NCBI RefSeq assembly: GCF_015163075.1 | Contig: NZ_JADDXU010000004.1 | Location: 310,001 to 374,000, forward strand | Source: Streptomyces justiciae | GTDB lineage: Bacteria; Actinomycetota; Actinomycetes; Streptomycetales; Streptomycetaceae | Reading direction: 5' to 3' | Length of the DNA: 64,000 nt | Shown: positions 1-8,152 of the stretch, in pieces | Position numbering within the stretch: the first letter of the stretch is position 1 | Layout: each line of letters begins with the position of its first letter | Made by a program: the position numbers and the translations under genes | The notes under the pieces: model-generated | The model's database searches: none | The model's input: only the letters and a program-made list of their open reading frames with translations | What the model was told of the DNA's origin: nothing

Positions 1-22
1 GCCGTGGTCACGCTGCGGGCGG

Positions 23-1399
23 TCAGGCATCGCTGTGCTCCTGCGGTGTGCTGGTGGTAGGGGAGGGACGGGGACGGTCGAGGGCGAGGCGGACGATGTG
101 CCGCCAGTCCACGGACGGAGCCGTGTAGGGCGCGCCGGGCCGCTGCCGGGGCACCCGGACCCGCAGCGCGCCGGGCCGCACCGTGCACACCACCGGCGGC
201 GGCAGGGTGAGCGCCTCGCCGTCCACGGCCACCGCGATCAGCTCCGCGTCGGCCTCGACGGTCACCTGACGTGCGGTCAGCGAGGTGATGCCACTGGCCC
301 GTTCACCCCGGAACGCCAGCTCGGCGGCCTGGGCGGCACCCTCGATCCGGACGGCGAGCACCCCCAGCCGGCCGGTGTCGAGCCGGGCCCGGCGCCCCGC
401 GCCCAGCGGGTCGGCGAGGACGTAGGGGTTGTTGCTCACCAGGAGCGCCTGCGGCACCGGCAGCCGGTCGCCGTCGGCCTGGGCCTGCAGCTTCGTGGCC
501 GCGTCGCCGACGAGCAGGTCCGGCAGCTGGTCGAGCGCGGTGACGGCCTTGGCGTCGCGGTAGTCGGGGGACTGCACGATCTCGGCGTACGCCCCGAAGG
601 AGACCGTGTTCACGAACGGCAACCCTGCCACGTCGCCCAGGTCGACGCGGAGTTCCACGCCGTCCGTGAGGGCGTCCAGGCCGGTCGCGGGGTCGGTGCG
701 GTCCAGGCCCAGGTCCATGGCGAAGTGGTTGCGGGTCCCGGCCGCCAGGACCATGAACGGTACGTCGTGCGCGGCAGCCACCTGTGCGACGAGGGCCTGG
801 GTGCCGTCGCCGCCGGCCACGCCGAGCATATCCGCGCCCTCGGCGACGGCCTGCCGGGCGATCGCCGCCGGATCGGGCCGGGCGTCGAGGTCGAGCAGGA
901 TCACCCGGGCGCCGAGCGCCTCGGCCCGCTCCACCAGCGAATGCCGGCCGACCTTCCCGCCTCCCGACCGCGGATTCATGATCAGGACGGGCCGTTCGGG
1001 CGGCCGTACGGACCGCGAGCGCATGCCGTGCGGTCTGCGTCGCCGGCGCAGCGCGCTCCGGGCGCAGGCCAGCGCCGCGGCCCAGGCGCCCAGCGCCGCC
1101 ACCGCGAACAGCCACAGGCCGGATACGGCGTACAGCACGAGGACGCCCACCGGCGCGGCCACGGCCAACAGCGCGCCGCACAGTCGCGCCAGCCCCCGAT
1201 GCGCCAGCGCCCACCAGAGGCCCGCACCCGCCAGCCCCAGCCCGCCCAGACCCGCCAGCAGGATCAGCAACTGGCTCGCACCGGCCGCCACGGCCGCGAC
1301 GGCACCCGCGAGACACACCAGAGCGAGGCGGGCCAGCGCCCGCGCCCGTCTGTCGAAGCCGCTCGGCTCCGTTCGGTTCGTCGATGAGGCCGTGTTCAT
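23..1399 (-). CDS. Membrane-anchored diacylglycerol kinase family lipid kinase
   Basis: The 458-residue product has four or so hydrophobic helices in residues 20-115, then a DAGK catalytic domain. The domain opens with PVLIMNPRSGGGK near residue 137 and carries the nucleotide-binding GGDGTQ motif near 196-201. Family members transfer ATP phosphate to diacylglycerol, sphingoid or related lipid hydroxyls at the inner membrane face; the actual lipid is not readable from sequence. An open frame continues further upstream, but the ATG at 1399 has a GGAG ribosome site about 7 bases before it and starts a plausible N-terminus (MNTASSTN). The gene is divergent from the membrane protein starting near 1586. 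The C-terminus has the usual beta-sandwich region. Confidence 0.85.
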   Translation of the reverse strand: MNTASSTNRTEPSGFDRRARALARLALVCLAGAVAAVAAGASQLLILLAGLGGLGLAGAGLWWALAHRGLARLCGALLAVAAPVGVLVLYAVSGLWLFAVAALGAWAAALACARSALRRRRRPHGMRSRSVRPPERPVLIMNPRSGGGKVGRHSLVERAEALGARVILLDLDARPDPAAIARQAVAEGADMLGVAGGDGTQALVAQVAAAHDVPFMVLAAGTRNHFAMDLGLDRTDPATGLDALTDGVELRVDLGDVAGLPFVNTVSFGAYAEIVQSPDYRDAKAVTALDQLPDLLVGDAATKLQAQADGDRLPVPQALLVSNNPYVLADPLGAGRRARLDTGRLGVLAVRIEGAAQAAELAFRGERASGITSLTARQVTVEADAELIAVAVDGEALTLPPPVVCTVRPGALRVRVPRQRPGAPYTAPSVDWRHIVRLALDRPRPSPTTSTPQEHSDA

Positions 1400-1585
1400 G
1401 ACGCTCCGGGCGAGTCGCGAGGTCCCAGGGGTGGGGTGGTCGCTGCCATTGTCCCCGCAAAGATCGGCCGACCGCAGTCCTTTGCTCCGCCGGGTGCCGT
1501 CGGGGCGGTCCGCACGGCACGATGGGGAGGCGCGGGAGCGCGGACCGGCCCCGGTAGGCCGGTCCTGGGCCTGCCGTACGGGGGA

Positions 1586-2587
1586 GTGGCGGGGCATGGG
1601 CGAAGACGGGCGGGGGAGCGGCGCGAACGGCTCTGGGGGCGACGACTCTCGGAACGGGGACGACGCCGCAGCGGAGGCGACGACTCCCGGAGCAGAGGCG
1701 ACGGCACTCGCAACGCGGGCGGCGACGGCTGGCGCACCAGTCTGACGGCGCTGGCGATGGCGTCCGTACTGGCGTTCGTCACCGTGTTCTTCGGCTGGCT
1801 GCCCAACCCGTTCGTGTCCGGCGAGGAAGGACCGGCGGGCGGCACCGCGCAGTCGACCCCCTCGAGCCCGGCGGCGCCGTCGAAGTCGGCCAGGGTCGAG
1901 GTCGTCGCCCGAGGGTTCCCGGCCCCACGGAAGGTCCCGGCGAAGTTCCTTGACGACACACGATGGCTCGACGGCGCCGTCCTCGCGACGAGGCTCACCC
2001 TCACCCTGCGCAACCCGGGCGAACTGAAGGCGGCGATCGGCGAGTTCCGGTTCACCCTGCGCGAGGTGCGGAACCTGGAGCCCCCGGAGGCCTCATCGCG
2101 CTGTCTGCCCAATACCGGCGGCATCACGAAGATCACCGCCGACTACGACGTCGACCTGTCCCCGGCGGCGGATCAGGACCTCCCCGTGACCGTATCGGTC
2201 GACGGCGACTACGACCTGGCGGCCGGCGAGGTGGAACGCGTCCTGTTCACCCTCGGCGACGCCCCCACCCTCGACCCACGCCTCTACCTCGTGGACATCA
2301 CCCTGATGGAGGGGCCCGCGAGGACGCCCGTCCCGGCGGGTTCGGTCGCCTTCGTCGGCCCGCTCGCGTACGACGCTCCGGCCGGGCTCGCCGCCGAACT
2401 GGACACCGCGGACGGCTACTTGCGCCGACTCCACGCCGCGGCCCGCTCGGACCGCGGCATCTGCGACAACGGCCTGATCGCGGAGGCGGACCGCATCCTC
2501 TCGGCGGCCGACGACCTCAGCCCCGAGGCGGAACGCCTCAAATCCGAGATCGACGTGCTGCGGCAGCGCCGGGACTCAGCCCACTGA
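1586..2587 (+). CDS. Hypothetical single-pass membrane protein, start uncertain
   Basis: No family was recognised. The N-terminus is Arg/Gly/Asp-rich, followed by one transmembrane helix (about residues 55-77, around MASVLAFVTVFFGWLPNPF), a Pro/Ser linker and a roughly 220-residue extracytoplasmic domain of beta character. The tail is helical and contains a cysteine (RGICDNGL). The reading frame from 1750 onward is clear. The in-frame GTG at 1586 sits directly on GGGGGAG with no spacing. In another frame an ATG at 1596 is ideally spaced (9 bases) from the same site, but that frame stops at 1745. The true N-terminus may therefore involve a frameshift. The 3' end overlaps the convergent PPOX gene by 12 bases. 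Confidence 0.6.
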   Translation: MAGHGRRRAGERRERLWGRRLSERGRRRSGGDDSRSRGDGTRNAGGDGWRTSLTALAMASVLAFVTVFFGWLPNPFVSGEEGPAGGTAQSTPSSPAAPSKSARVEVVARGFPAPRKVPAKFLDDTRWLDGAVLATRLTLTLRNPGELKAAIGEFRFTLREVRNLEPPEASSRCLPNTGGITKITADYDVDLSPAADQDLPVTVSVDGDYDLAAGEVERVLFTLGDAPTLDPRLYLVDITLMEGPARTPVPAGSVAFVGPLAYDAPAGLAAELDTADGYLRRLHAAARSDRGICDNGLIAEADRILSAADDLSPEAERLKSEIDVLRQRRDSAH

Positions 2588-3019
2588 GTAACTGAGGTCC
2601 AGCGCGCGCAGGGAACGGGGTGTCAGGCGCAGCCACACGGTCCCTCGGCGGGCGGGATCGTCGTACAGATAACGCACGAAGCGGTCGTCCCAGCGCGTCT
2701 CGTCCGCGCCGAGGTAGCGGGTCAGCTTGCGGCGGCCCCGCGGTACGTCGAACGGCACGAGTTCGGCCGTACCCCGGGCGACCACTTGCCGGACCCGGCC
2801 CGACGCCAGATCGCACTCGTCGACCACGAGCGAGACATTCGGGTCGTCCTTGACGCGGTCGAACAGCCGTGTCCACGGGCCTGTCAGAACCCAGAAGGCA
2901 CTGTCCTCCCACAGGAACCACAGGGGGCGCACGGTGGGCCCGTTCGTGGCCAGCCGCGCGGTCAGCGGCTGTGCGAGGAACGCGTCGACATCGAAGGCAT
3001 CAGAGGTCACGACGCCCAT
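2576..3019 (-). CDS. Pyridoxamine 5'-phosphate oxidase-fold family protein
   Basis: The 147-residue protein has the split-barrel flavin-binding fold of the PPOX/F420-dependent reductase families. It shows an N-terminal AFLAQPLTARLATNGP strand pair, PLWFLWEDSAFWVLTG, and a C-terminal WLRLTPRSLRALDLSYS strand. Family members bind FMN, F420 or haem, often in small redox or detoxification roles; the cofactor cannot be assigned here. The single ATG at 3019 gives a full-length family member. It converges on, and overlaps by 12 bases, the end of the upstream plus-strand gene. It does not appear to be in an operon. Confidence 0.8.
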   Translation of the reverse strand: MGVVTSDAFDVDAFLAQPLTARLATNGPTVRPLWFLWEDSAFWVLTGPWTRLFDRVKDDPNVSLVVDECDLASGRVRQVVARGTAELVPFDVPRGRRKLTRYLGADETRWDDRFVRYLYDDPARRGTVWLRLTPRSLRALDLSYSVG

Positions 3020-3126
3020 GGTGCGAGGCCGAACGCCGTTTGCCCACCGTCCCCGGTCCTAGGTCCGCGGACCGACTGCGACACAGCCGCCTCTCGCCGC
3101 ACCACCGTGTGCGGGCCGGACGTACG

Positions 3127-3607
3127 TCAGGCCAGGGACGAAGAAGCCGGCAGCTTCTGTTCGACGGCCCATGAGGCCAGGATGCGCAGGCGTTCGTGCG
3201 TCGGTGAGCCGGGTGCGGCGGTCCAGACCGTCAGGTGCTGGTCGGGATCGGTGTGGGCGGTCAACATGTCCCACTCCAGGACCAGTTCACCCACCACCGG
3301 GTGATCGAGGATCTTCGTGCCCACCGTCCGGGCGGCGACCCGGTGATCGGCCCACCACTTCGCGAATTGCGCGTCCCTCGTGGACAGTTCACCGACCAGC
3401 TTGGCCAGCCGCGGGTCCTCGGGACACCTCGCCGCCTCCATTCGCAGCTGCGCCACGCAGCTCTGGGCCGCGGCCTCCCAGTCCGCGTACAGGGTGCGCA
3501 TCGCCGGTTCGGTGAATCTGGACCTTCTGCCGGCCGCGGCGCCGGGTGCGGGTCACGGGCTTGCCCGCGAGCTGGAACAGCCGGCCGCGCTCGTCGTCAC
3601 CCAGAAG
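3127..3607 (-). pseudogene. Broken XRE/MmyB-type transcriptional regulator
   Basis: Two pieces of one family lie in different minus-strand frames. From about 3605 to 3545 a frame reads LGDDERGRLFQLAGKPV, which matches the end of the N-terminal Cro/C1-type HTH domain. From about 3521 to 3127 another frame reads RFTEPAMRTLYADWE and continues to the stop, matching the C-terminal MmyB-like ligand-binding domain. The roughly 60 residues that normally join them are missing, as is the start of the HTH. An ATG at 3501 could still start a 124-residue C-terminal fragment. The upstream edge coincides with the end of an alcohol dehydrogenase fragment on the other strand, which suggests a recombination scar. 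Confidence 0.7.
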
Positions 3608-3781
3608 GAGCACTCGGGCCGGCGTGTCGAGCGCTACCTCCCCGACCTCATCCAGCGCGTCCTCGACGGCCGTATCAACCCCGGCAAGGTCTTCGACCTG
3701 ACCCTGCCGCTCGACCAGGTCGCCGAGGGCTACCGGGCGATGGACGAACGCCGCGCCATCAAGGCCCTGCTCAAGCCCTGA
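3608..3781 (+). pseudogene. C-terminal fragment of a zinc-type alcohol dehydrogenase
   Basis: About 58 codons encode the classic end of an MDR alcohol dehydrogenase: RYLPDLIQRVLDGRINPGK, then FDLTLPLDQVAEGYRAMDER and a final KALLKP. The rest of the enzyme (GroES-like domain, zinc ligands, Rossmann fold) is absent. Upstream sequence belongs instead to the inverted regulator remnant. An open frame runs back to about 3380, but its first 75 codons resemble nothing in this family. The fragment is best read as a gene relic left by a deletion or inversion. Confidence 0.75.
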
Positions 3782-3830
3782 TCCAGCCCAGCCTCCAAGG
3801 AGGGGCCACACCTGTGGCAGCTGCGGCCGG

Positions 3831-4526
3831 TCACCAGCCGGCGTGCTCCCCGGTGGGCCGCAGCACCATGAGGGACTCCTCCCGTCGAGCGACCATCGCG
3901 AAGGAGAACCGGTCGACCTCCAGGCAGAGTTCGACGTCGTCCGGATGAACTCCCCGGTATCCGAGCCGCACTCCGTCGGTGAGATCGGCAGCGGCCCGGG
4001 AAACCCGCGCCCGGCGGACGTATGGGGCTGCCTCGGCATCGTCCTCGTCGATCCGCCGGGCGATGTACTCGGCGCAGGCCCGATCCTCGTCGGCCCGGCC
4101 GTCCTCACCGGTGACGACGAAGGTCACCGGACCAAGCCCCTCGGCCCGCAGCTGCCGCGCCGTCGCACCGGCCACCACGAAGCTCGCGCACAGCACCAGC
4201 GGAGCGTCGGCGACGGCCAGCGCGCCCACGGTGCCGGCGGTCGTCTTCTGCACCACGGTACGACCGGAAAGTTCGGCCGACTTGATCAGCCCCGGGGAGT
4301 TCACCGCGTCGAAGCCCGCCGCCGGAGGGCCGTCCTTGAGCGCCAGCCAACCCGGCCGGCTCTCCTTCAGCGCCAGCGCCTCCTCCTCCGACGACGCCAG
4401 GACGATCCGCTCCGCACCGCGCGCGAAGGCCCAGGCGGCCACGGTGAAGGCCCGCATCACATCGACCACGACCGCGACGCACGGAACCTCGGTCAACTCC
4501 CCGATGCCCACGAAACGTTGATCCAC
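3831..4526 (-). CDS. ComB-like 2-phosphosulfolactate phosphatase family protein
   Basis: The 231-residue protein matches the ComB fold, with the early [20 protein letters not shown] segment, [13 protein letters not shown], a central [11 protein letters not shown] loop, and [17 protein letters not shown]. Characterised archaeal ComB is a Mg-dependent acid phosphatase in coenzyme M synthesis. Actinomycete homologues probably hydrolyse another phosphate ester, so the substrate here is unknown. It starts at GTG 4526, only 4 bases after the stop of the Lrp gene, with GGAGAA inside the lrp end. The two genes are very likely one operon. Confidence 0.8.
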   Translation of the reverse strand: MDQRFVGIGELTEVPCVAVVVDVMRAFTVAAWAFARGAERIVLASSEEEALALKESRPGWLALKDGPPAAGFDAVNSPGLIKSAELSGRTVVQKTTAGTVGALAVADAPLVLCASFVVAGATARQLRAEGLGPVTFVVTGEDGRADEDRACAEYIARRIDEDDAEAAPYVRRARVSRAAADLTDGVRLGYRGVHPDDVELCLEVDRFSFAMVARREESLMVLRPTGEHAGW

Positions 4527-4530
4527 CGGC

Positions 4531-4989
4531 TCAGTTCTCCGCCTTGATCTTCTTCATGGTCAGGTGGGACTCCAGACGCAGGACCGCGGGCAGACCGCTG
4601 AGCCGGTCGGAGAGGAAGGCCTCGTACGCGGCGTGATCGGCGACGGCCACGCGGATGAAATAGTCCGGACGCCCGTACATGCGGCGGAACTCGATGACCT
4701 CCTCGTAGGACGCGACCGTCTCCTCGAACTCGGCGACGGTCTTGCGGTCGTTGGCATAGATCTCGACGTCCACGAGGACCTCGAGCCCGCGTCCCAGCGC
4801 CTCGGGGTCGATGACGACCCGGTACCCGGCGATGATCCCGGCCGCTTCCAGCCGCTTGACCCGGCGCAGGCACGGGGGTGGGGTCAGACCGACCCGACGG
4901 GCCAGTTCCACGTTGGTGAGCTGCCCGTCCTGCCGCAGGTGAAACAGAATGTCGCGATCAACGGCATCCAGGCTCATTTCATTGCCCAT
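4531..4989 (-). CDS. Lrp/AsnC family transcriptional regulator
   Basis: This 152-residue protein has an N-terminal AsnC-type helix-turn-helix (about residues 8-60; [20 protein letters not shown], then [20 protein letters not shown]). The C-terminal RAM domain (about 70-145) covers the amino-acid effector and oligomerisation region. An internal ATG at 4977 (MSLDAVD) is an alternative start. It is divergent from azlC across a 62-base A+T-rich gap and co-transcribed with the ComB-like gene. The arrangement suggests it senses an amino acid, probably branched-chain, and controls the AzlCD exporter. Confidence 0.9.
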   Translation of the reverse strand: MGNEMSLDAVDRDILFHLRQDGQLTNVELARRVGLTPPPCLRRVKRLEAAGIIAGYRVVIDPEALGRGLEVLVDVEIYANDRKTVAEFEETVASYEEVIEFRRMYGRPDYFIRVAVADHAAYEAFLSDRLSGLPAVLRLESHLTMKKIKAEN

Positions 4990-5039
4990 GAGCCGAGTTT
5001 ACAGCCATGAATGGAAACCAAATGAGGTTGCAGCTTTTC

Positions 5040-5045
5040 TAAAAT
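5040..5045 (+). promoter_or_regulatory. Putative -10 box giving a leaderless azlC mRNA
   Basis: TAAAAT at 5040-5045 ends 6 bases before the azlC ATG, and no Shine-Dalgarno sequence lies in front of that ATG. Transcription would start at or next to the start codon. The 62-base gap is unusually A+T-rich for this window. It would also hold the operator of the divergent Lrp gene. No convincing -35 hexamer was found. Confidence 0.4.
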
Positions 5046-5051
5046 GTCCCC

Positions 5052-5816
5052 ATGCGAATAGATTCCGTCGCTGTCGGCGACTCGTCCCCGCCTGCCCCCG
5101 ACCGGTCGCCCTCGACGGGGCATGCGCGGGCGGCCCTCGCGGACTCCGCCTCCGTGGGGCTGGGCTTCCTGCCGCTGGGGCTCGCCTTCGGGGCGCTCGC
5201 CGCCCGGTCCGGCCTCGACTGGTGGTGGGCGGGACTGTCCGCCGCCCTCGTCTACGGCGGCTCGTTCGAGTTCCTGCTCATCGGCATGGTCACGGCCGCC
5301 GCCCCGCCGGCGTCGATCGCGGTGACCGCCTTCCTGGTCAACGTCCGGCACGTGTTCTACGCGCTCTCCTTCCCCCTGCACCGGGTGCGCGGCCGCCTCG
5401 GCAAGGCGTACGGCACCTACGCCCTGAGCGACGAGGCGTACGCCCTGACCGCCGGCGAGCGGTCCCGCTCCTGGCCGGGCCCGCGCATCCTGTGGCTCCA
5501 GCTCTTCATGCACCTGTACTGGGCCGGAAGCGCGACGGCCGGAGCGCTGCTCGGAACCCTCATCCCGGACGGCGTCACCGGCCTGGACTTCGCGTTGACC
5601 GCCCTCTTCACCGTCCTGGCCCTCGACGCGCTCAGAGGCCTGCGCGGCGATCTGCCGACCCCGCTGCTGGCGCTGCTGAGCGCCCTGATCGCCCGGGTTC
5701 TCGTCCCCGGCCAGCTGCTGCCGGTGGCCTTCGCCCTGTTCACCGCCGGGCTCCTGGTCCGTGCGGCGGCGACCCGCAACCGACCGATGACCGGCGAGGA
5801 GCCGTACCGTGCCTGA
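5052..5816 (+). CDS. azlC: AzlC family branched-chain amino acid exporter, large subunit
   Basis: The 254-residue integral membrane protein has an Ala-rich first segment (residues 25-50), LVYGGSFEFLLIGMVTAAAP and VNVRHVFYALSFPLH, which are characteristic of AzlC. Further helices follow to the C-terminus. With AzlD it forms a two-component permease that exports branched-chain amino acids or analogues such as azaleucine. It overlaps the AzlD start by 8 bases, indicating translational coupling. The upstream Lrp regulator diverges from it, as is common for this pair. The mRNA may be leaderless (see 5040-5045). Confidence 0.88.
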   Translation: MRIDSVAVGDSSPPAPDRSPSTGHARAALADSASVGLGFLPLGLAFGALAARSGLDWWWAGLSAALVYGGSFEFLLIGMVTAAAPPASIAVTAFLVNVRHVFYALSFPLHRVRGRLGKAYGTYALSDEAYALTAGERSRSWPGPRILWLQLFMHLYWAGSATAGALLGTLIPDGVTGLDFALTALFTVLALDALRGLRGDLPTPLLALLSALIARVLVPGQLLPVAFALFTAGLLVRAAATRNRPMTGEEPYRA

Positions 5817-6138
5817 ACCCGGTTACGCCGTCGCCGCGGTCCTCGTGAGCGCCGCGGTCACCTGGGCGCTGCGCGCCCTGCCCTTCGCGGTCCTCGCCCC
5901 GCTGCGCGCCAGCGCCACGGTCCGCCACCTCAGCACCCGCATGCCCGCGGGCGTCATGGTGATCCTCGTCGTCTACTGCCTGCGCGACCTGTCCGTGTCT
6001 TCAGTGGGCGCCCTGGCCCCGCTGTCCGCCCTCGCCGCCACGATCGGGCTGCACCTGTGGCGCCGCAACGCGCTGCTGAGCATCCTCGGCGGCACCGCCG
6101 TCCACGTCGTCCTGGTCAGCGCGGTCCTCCCGCGCTGA
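5809..6138 (+). CDS. azlD: AzlD family branched-chain amino acid exporter, small subunit
   Basis: The 109-residue protein has three to four hydrophobic helices, with the family segment VTWALRALPFAVLAPLRAS near the N-terminus. LSTRMPAGVMVILVVYCLRD follows and the C-terminus is hydrophobic. It starts at GTG 5809, inside the end of azlC, and is the partner subunit required for export by AzlC. The stop is followed by the promoter region of the LexA-like gene. Confidence 0.87.
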   Translation: MPEPGYAVAAVLVSAAVTWALRALPFAVLAPLRASATVRHLSTRMPAGVMVILVVYCLRDLSVSSVGALAPLSALAATIGLHLWRRNALLSILGGTAVHVVLVSAVLPR

Positions 6139-6152
6139 ACCCGGCCCCCGAT

Positions 6153-6166
6153 CGAAACAGTGTTCC
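6153..6166. promoter_or_regulatory. SOS-box-like palindrome upstream of the LexA-like gene
   Basis: CGAAACAGTGTTCC resembles the Gram-positive/actinobacterial LexA box GAAC-N4-GTTC, with one mismatch in the left half. It lies 62 bases before the ATG of the LexA-like gene, in the position expected for autoregulation. The assignment rests on motif similarity only. Confidence 0.5.
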
Positions 6167-6227
6167 AATCAAGCGAAGCGTGGGTTATGGTCACATTCCG
6201 TAAGGATCTTGTACGGAGGTGCCCCGG

Positions 6228-6899
6228 ATGGAGAACACAGCACCCGCCCGCCGGGGCCGTCCCCCAGGCGCGAGGGTGGCCGAAGGCGAGCTGACGAACC
6301 GCCAGGCGGCCATCGTCCGCTACATCACGGAGACGGTCGCGCGGCAGGGCTACCCGCCGTCGATGCGGGAGATCGGCCAGGCCGTCGAACTCGCCAGCAC
6401 CTCCTCGGTCGCCCACCAGCTGATGGTGTTGGAACGCAAGGGCGTCCTCTACCGCGACCCCCACACACCCCGCGCCTACCAGGTCCGGCCCTCCTGGGCG
6501 CCCGACCTGGGCCACCGCGGCGCCACGCCCGTAGAGGTGCCGCTCGTCGGCCGGATCGCCGCCGGTGCGCCGCTGCTCGCCGACGAGATGGTCGAGGACG
6601 TCTACTCCCTGCCCCGGCAGGTCGTCGGTGAGGGAGACCTGTTCGCGCTGACGGTGTCCGGCGACTCGATGATCGAGGCGGCGATCTGCGACGGCGACAT
6701 CGTGACCGTCCGCCGCCAGGACAGCGCCGACCACGGAGACATCGTCGCCGCGCTCCTGGAGGACGAGGCCACCGTCAAGGTGCTGCGCCGCCAGGACGGA
6801 CAGGTGTGGCTGATGCCCCGCAACCCCGCCTACGAGCCGATCCCCGGCGACCAGGCCCAGATCCTGGGCAAGGTCGTCGGAGTCCTGCGCGTGCTCTGA
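6228..6899 (+). CDS. lexA: LexA-like SOS transcriptional repressor (peptidase S24)
   Basis: The 223-residue protein has a winged-helix DNA-binding domain (about 20-85; [20 protein letters not shown]) and a C-terminal S24 autoprotease domain. The Ala-Gly cleavage site is visible in [11 protein letters not shown]. The catalytic Ser lies in [11 protein letters not shown] and the Lys in DEATVKVL, so self-cleavage on RecA activation should be intact. The ATG at 6228 has GGAGG 8 bases upstream; a GTG at 6219 overlaps that site and is rejected. The gene is followed by a strong hairpin. It sits next to azlCD, not beside nrdR as the housekeeping Streptomyces lexA usually does, so it may be a second LexA. 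Confidence 0.88.
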   Translation: MENTAPARRGRPPGARVAEGELTNRQAAIVRYITETVARQGYPPSMREIGQAVELASTSSVAHQLMVLERKGVLYRDPHTPRAYQVRPSWAPDLGHRGATPVEVPLVGRIAAGAPLLADEMVEDVYSLPRQVVGEGDLFALTVSGDSMIEAAICDGDIVTVRRQDSADHGDIVAALLEDEATVKVLRRQDGQVWLMPRNPAYEPIPGDQAQILGKVVGVLRVL

Positions 6900-6950
6900 C
6901 CGCCCCGCTCGGTCGGAGCACGGGCAGGGGCGTCGCCGAAGTAGCTGAGA

Positions 6951-6986
6951 CAGAGGGCCGGACCGCTGATGCGGTCCGGCCCTCTG
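6951..6986 (+). terminator. Perfect 16-bp hairpin after the LexA-like gene
   Basis: A perfect inverted repeat has 16-base arms (6951-6966 and 6971-6986) and a TGAT loop. It lies 52 bases after the lexA-like stop. No U-tract follows, as is normal for actinomycete terminators. It may also stop transcription from the small minus-strand genes to its right. Confidence 0.8.
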
Positions 6987-7041
6987 AGTCGGCGAAGGGT
7001 TCGTGATGCGAACCCGTCGGGGTTGAGCCGTCGAAAACTCG

Positions 7042-7245
7042 CTAGGCAGCCTTGGGCCGCGCTGTACGCGTACCCGGGGCAGGTACCTGTGCGTGCTCTG
7101 ACCAGAAGACCTCGTCGTCTCCGAAGTTCGGGGCTTGGAAGGGGGTGGTCGTCGGAGGCGGCGACACAGCCGTGGAACGGCAGGGTTGCCCTTCCGGGGC
7201 GGAGAACAGCGATGTCGAGTCGATGAGAGGTCTGCCTTTCGTCAC
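7042..7245 (-). CDS. Small hypothetical protein, possible partner of the Tudor-like gene
   Basis: The 67-residue frame starts at GTG 7245. It is rich in Pro, Ser and Thr, with one acidic/aromatic patch (NFGDDEVFWSEHA) in the second half and a basic end. No family was recognised. The ribosome site is weak (ACGGGG close to the start). The first half includes many rarer third-position A/T codons, unlike its neighbours. It follows the 73-residue gene on the same strand by 45 bases, so the two could be co-transcribed. It could instead be a non-coding stretch. Confidence 0.45.
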   Translation of the reverse strand: MTKGRPLIDSTSLFSAPEGQPCRSTAVSPPPTTTPFQAPNFGDDEVFWSEHAQVPAPGTRTARPKAA

Positions 7246-7290
7246 AGGCCCCGTACGAGGCCTGGCGTGCCGCGACGGGGCACGGCCGTC

Positions 7291-7512
7291 CTACAGCTTG
7301 GTCATCTTGGCGTACGGGCTCAAGATCCGCATCTGCGTCGAGCCGAAGTCCACGAGCGCCGCGATCCCGTCCTCCATGCCGATCACCCGGCCGAGGCCGT
7401 ACATGTCGTGCGTGACCTGGTCGCCCTCGGCGAAGTGCTTGGGAGCCGGTGTGACCGGGGCTTTGAAGGGGCTGGTGGGCAAATGGCGCGATCGTGCCGC
7501 AGGCTTTGTCAT
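7291..7512 (-). CDS. Small Tudor-like (UvrD/CarD-type) domain protein
   Basis: The 73-residue protein has a basic Pro-rich head. The second half contains EGDQVTHDMYGLGRVIG, ALVDFGSTQMRIL and a final SPYAKMTKL. This beta-rich pattern resembles the RNA-polymerase-binding Tudor-like domains of UvrD/PcrA C-termini and CarD. A role on RNA polymerase or DNA is inferred from fold only. The ATG at 7512 lacks a good Shine-Dalgarno sequence. It is upstream of, and on the same strand as, the 67-residue gene. Confidence 0.7.
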   Translation of the reverse strand: MTKPAARSRHLPTSPFKAPVTPAPKHFAEGDQVTHDMYGLGRVIGMEDGIAALVDFGSTQMRILSPYAKMTKL

Positions 7513-7645
7513 GGCTCAGTATGCGCCCATGCGCAGCCGGCGTGCTGTGGCCGTCGGCACACATCCGCACGGCAATAGGCACATCTCGTCGTAAAGCTGG
7601 CGTTTCGAGACGTGCTGAGCCGCCTGCATTCGGCTGGGACCGGCG

Positions 7646-8152
7646 CTAGCGCTCGGGGGCGAAGTCCTCCTCGAAGTAGCTGTCGTGCCGGACGCGGAAC
7701 TCCTTGAGTTCCTCCCGGCTGCGCCGTGTCATCTCCGCGACCTGCTCGAAGTACTCCTCGCGGGGAGCGCCGGGGGAGAACAGCATCAGCATGGACATCG
7801 GCTCGTCGGTCACGTTCTTGAAGGCGTGCAGGCCGCCGACGGGTACGTAAAGGAAATCTCCCTCACGGCCGGTGACCCACTTCTCGCCGTCGTAGAGCTC
7901 GAGTTCGCCGGAGAGGATGTAGAAGGACTCCGACATCGCCTTGTGGAAGTGCGTCTTGGCGCCGGCCGCCCGCGCTCCCAACTCGACTTTGTAGAGCCCG
8001 AATTCACCGCCGGTCGAGGCGTGCGTGGCGAGGTAGTGGGTGGCGGCGCCGGGCGAGGAGATGTCCGGTGGGGTGTCGGCCGGGCGGAAGGCCGCGTTCA
8101 CCTCGCCCTCGTCTCCGTGGTAGCGGGGTTCCGGGTAGGCGATGTACGACAT
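7646..8152 (-). CDS. Cupin domain protein
   Basis: The 168-residue protein carries a single conserved cupin barrel. Motif 1 includes KTHFHKAMSESFYILSGELE and motif 2 includes GDFLYVPVGGLHAFKNV, giving probable metal-binding His and Glu residues. Such proteins may be dioxygenases, isomerases or small-molecule sensors. The substrate is unknown. It stands alone on the minus strand with about 130 bases of non-coding sequence on either side. Confidence 0.8.
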   Translation of the reverse strand: MSYIAYPEPRYHGDEGEVNAAFRPADTPPDISSPGAATHYLATHASTGGEFGLYKVELGARAAGAKTHFHKAMSESFYILSGELELYDGEKWVTGREGDFLYVPVGGLHAFKNVTDEPMSMLMLFSPGAPREEYFEQVAEMTRRSREELKEFRVRHDSYFEEDFAPER

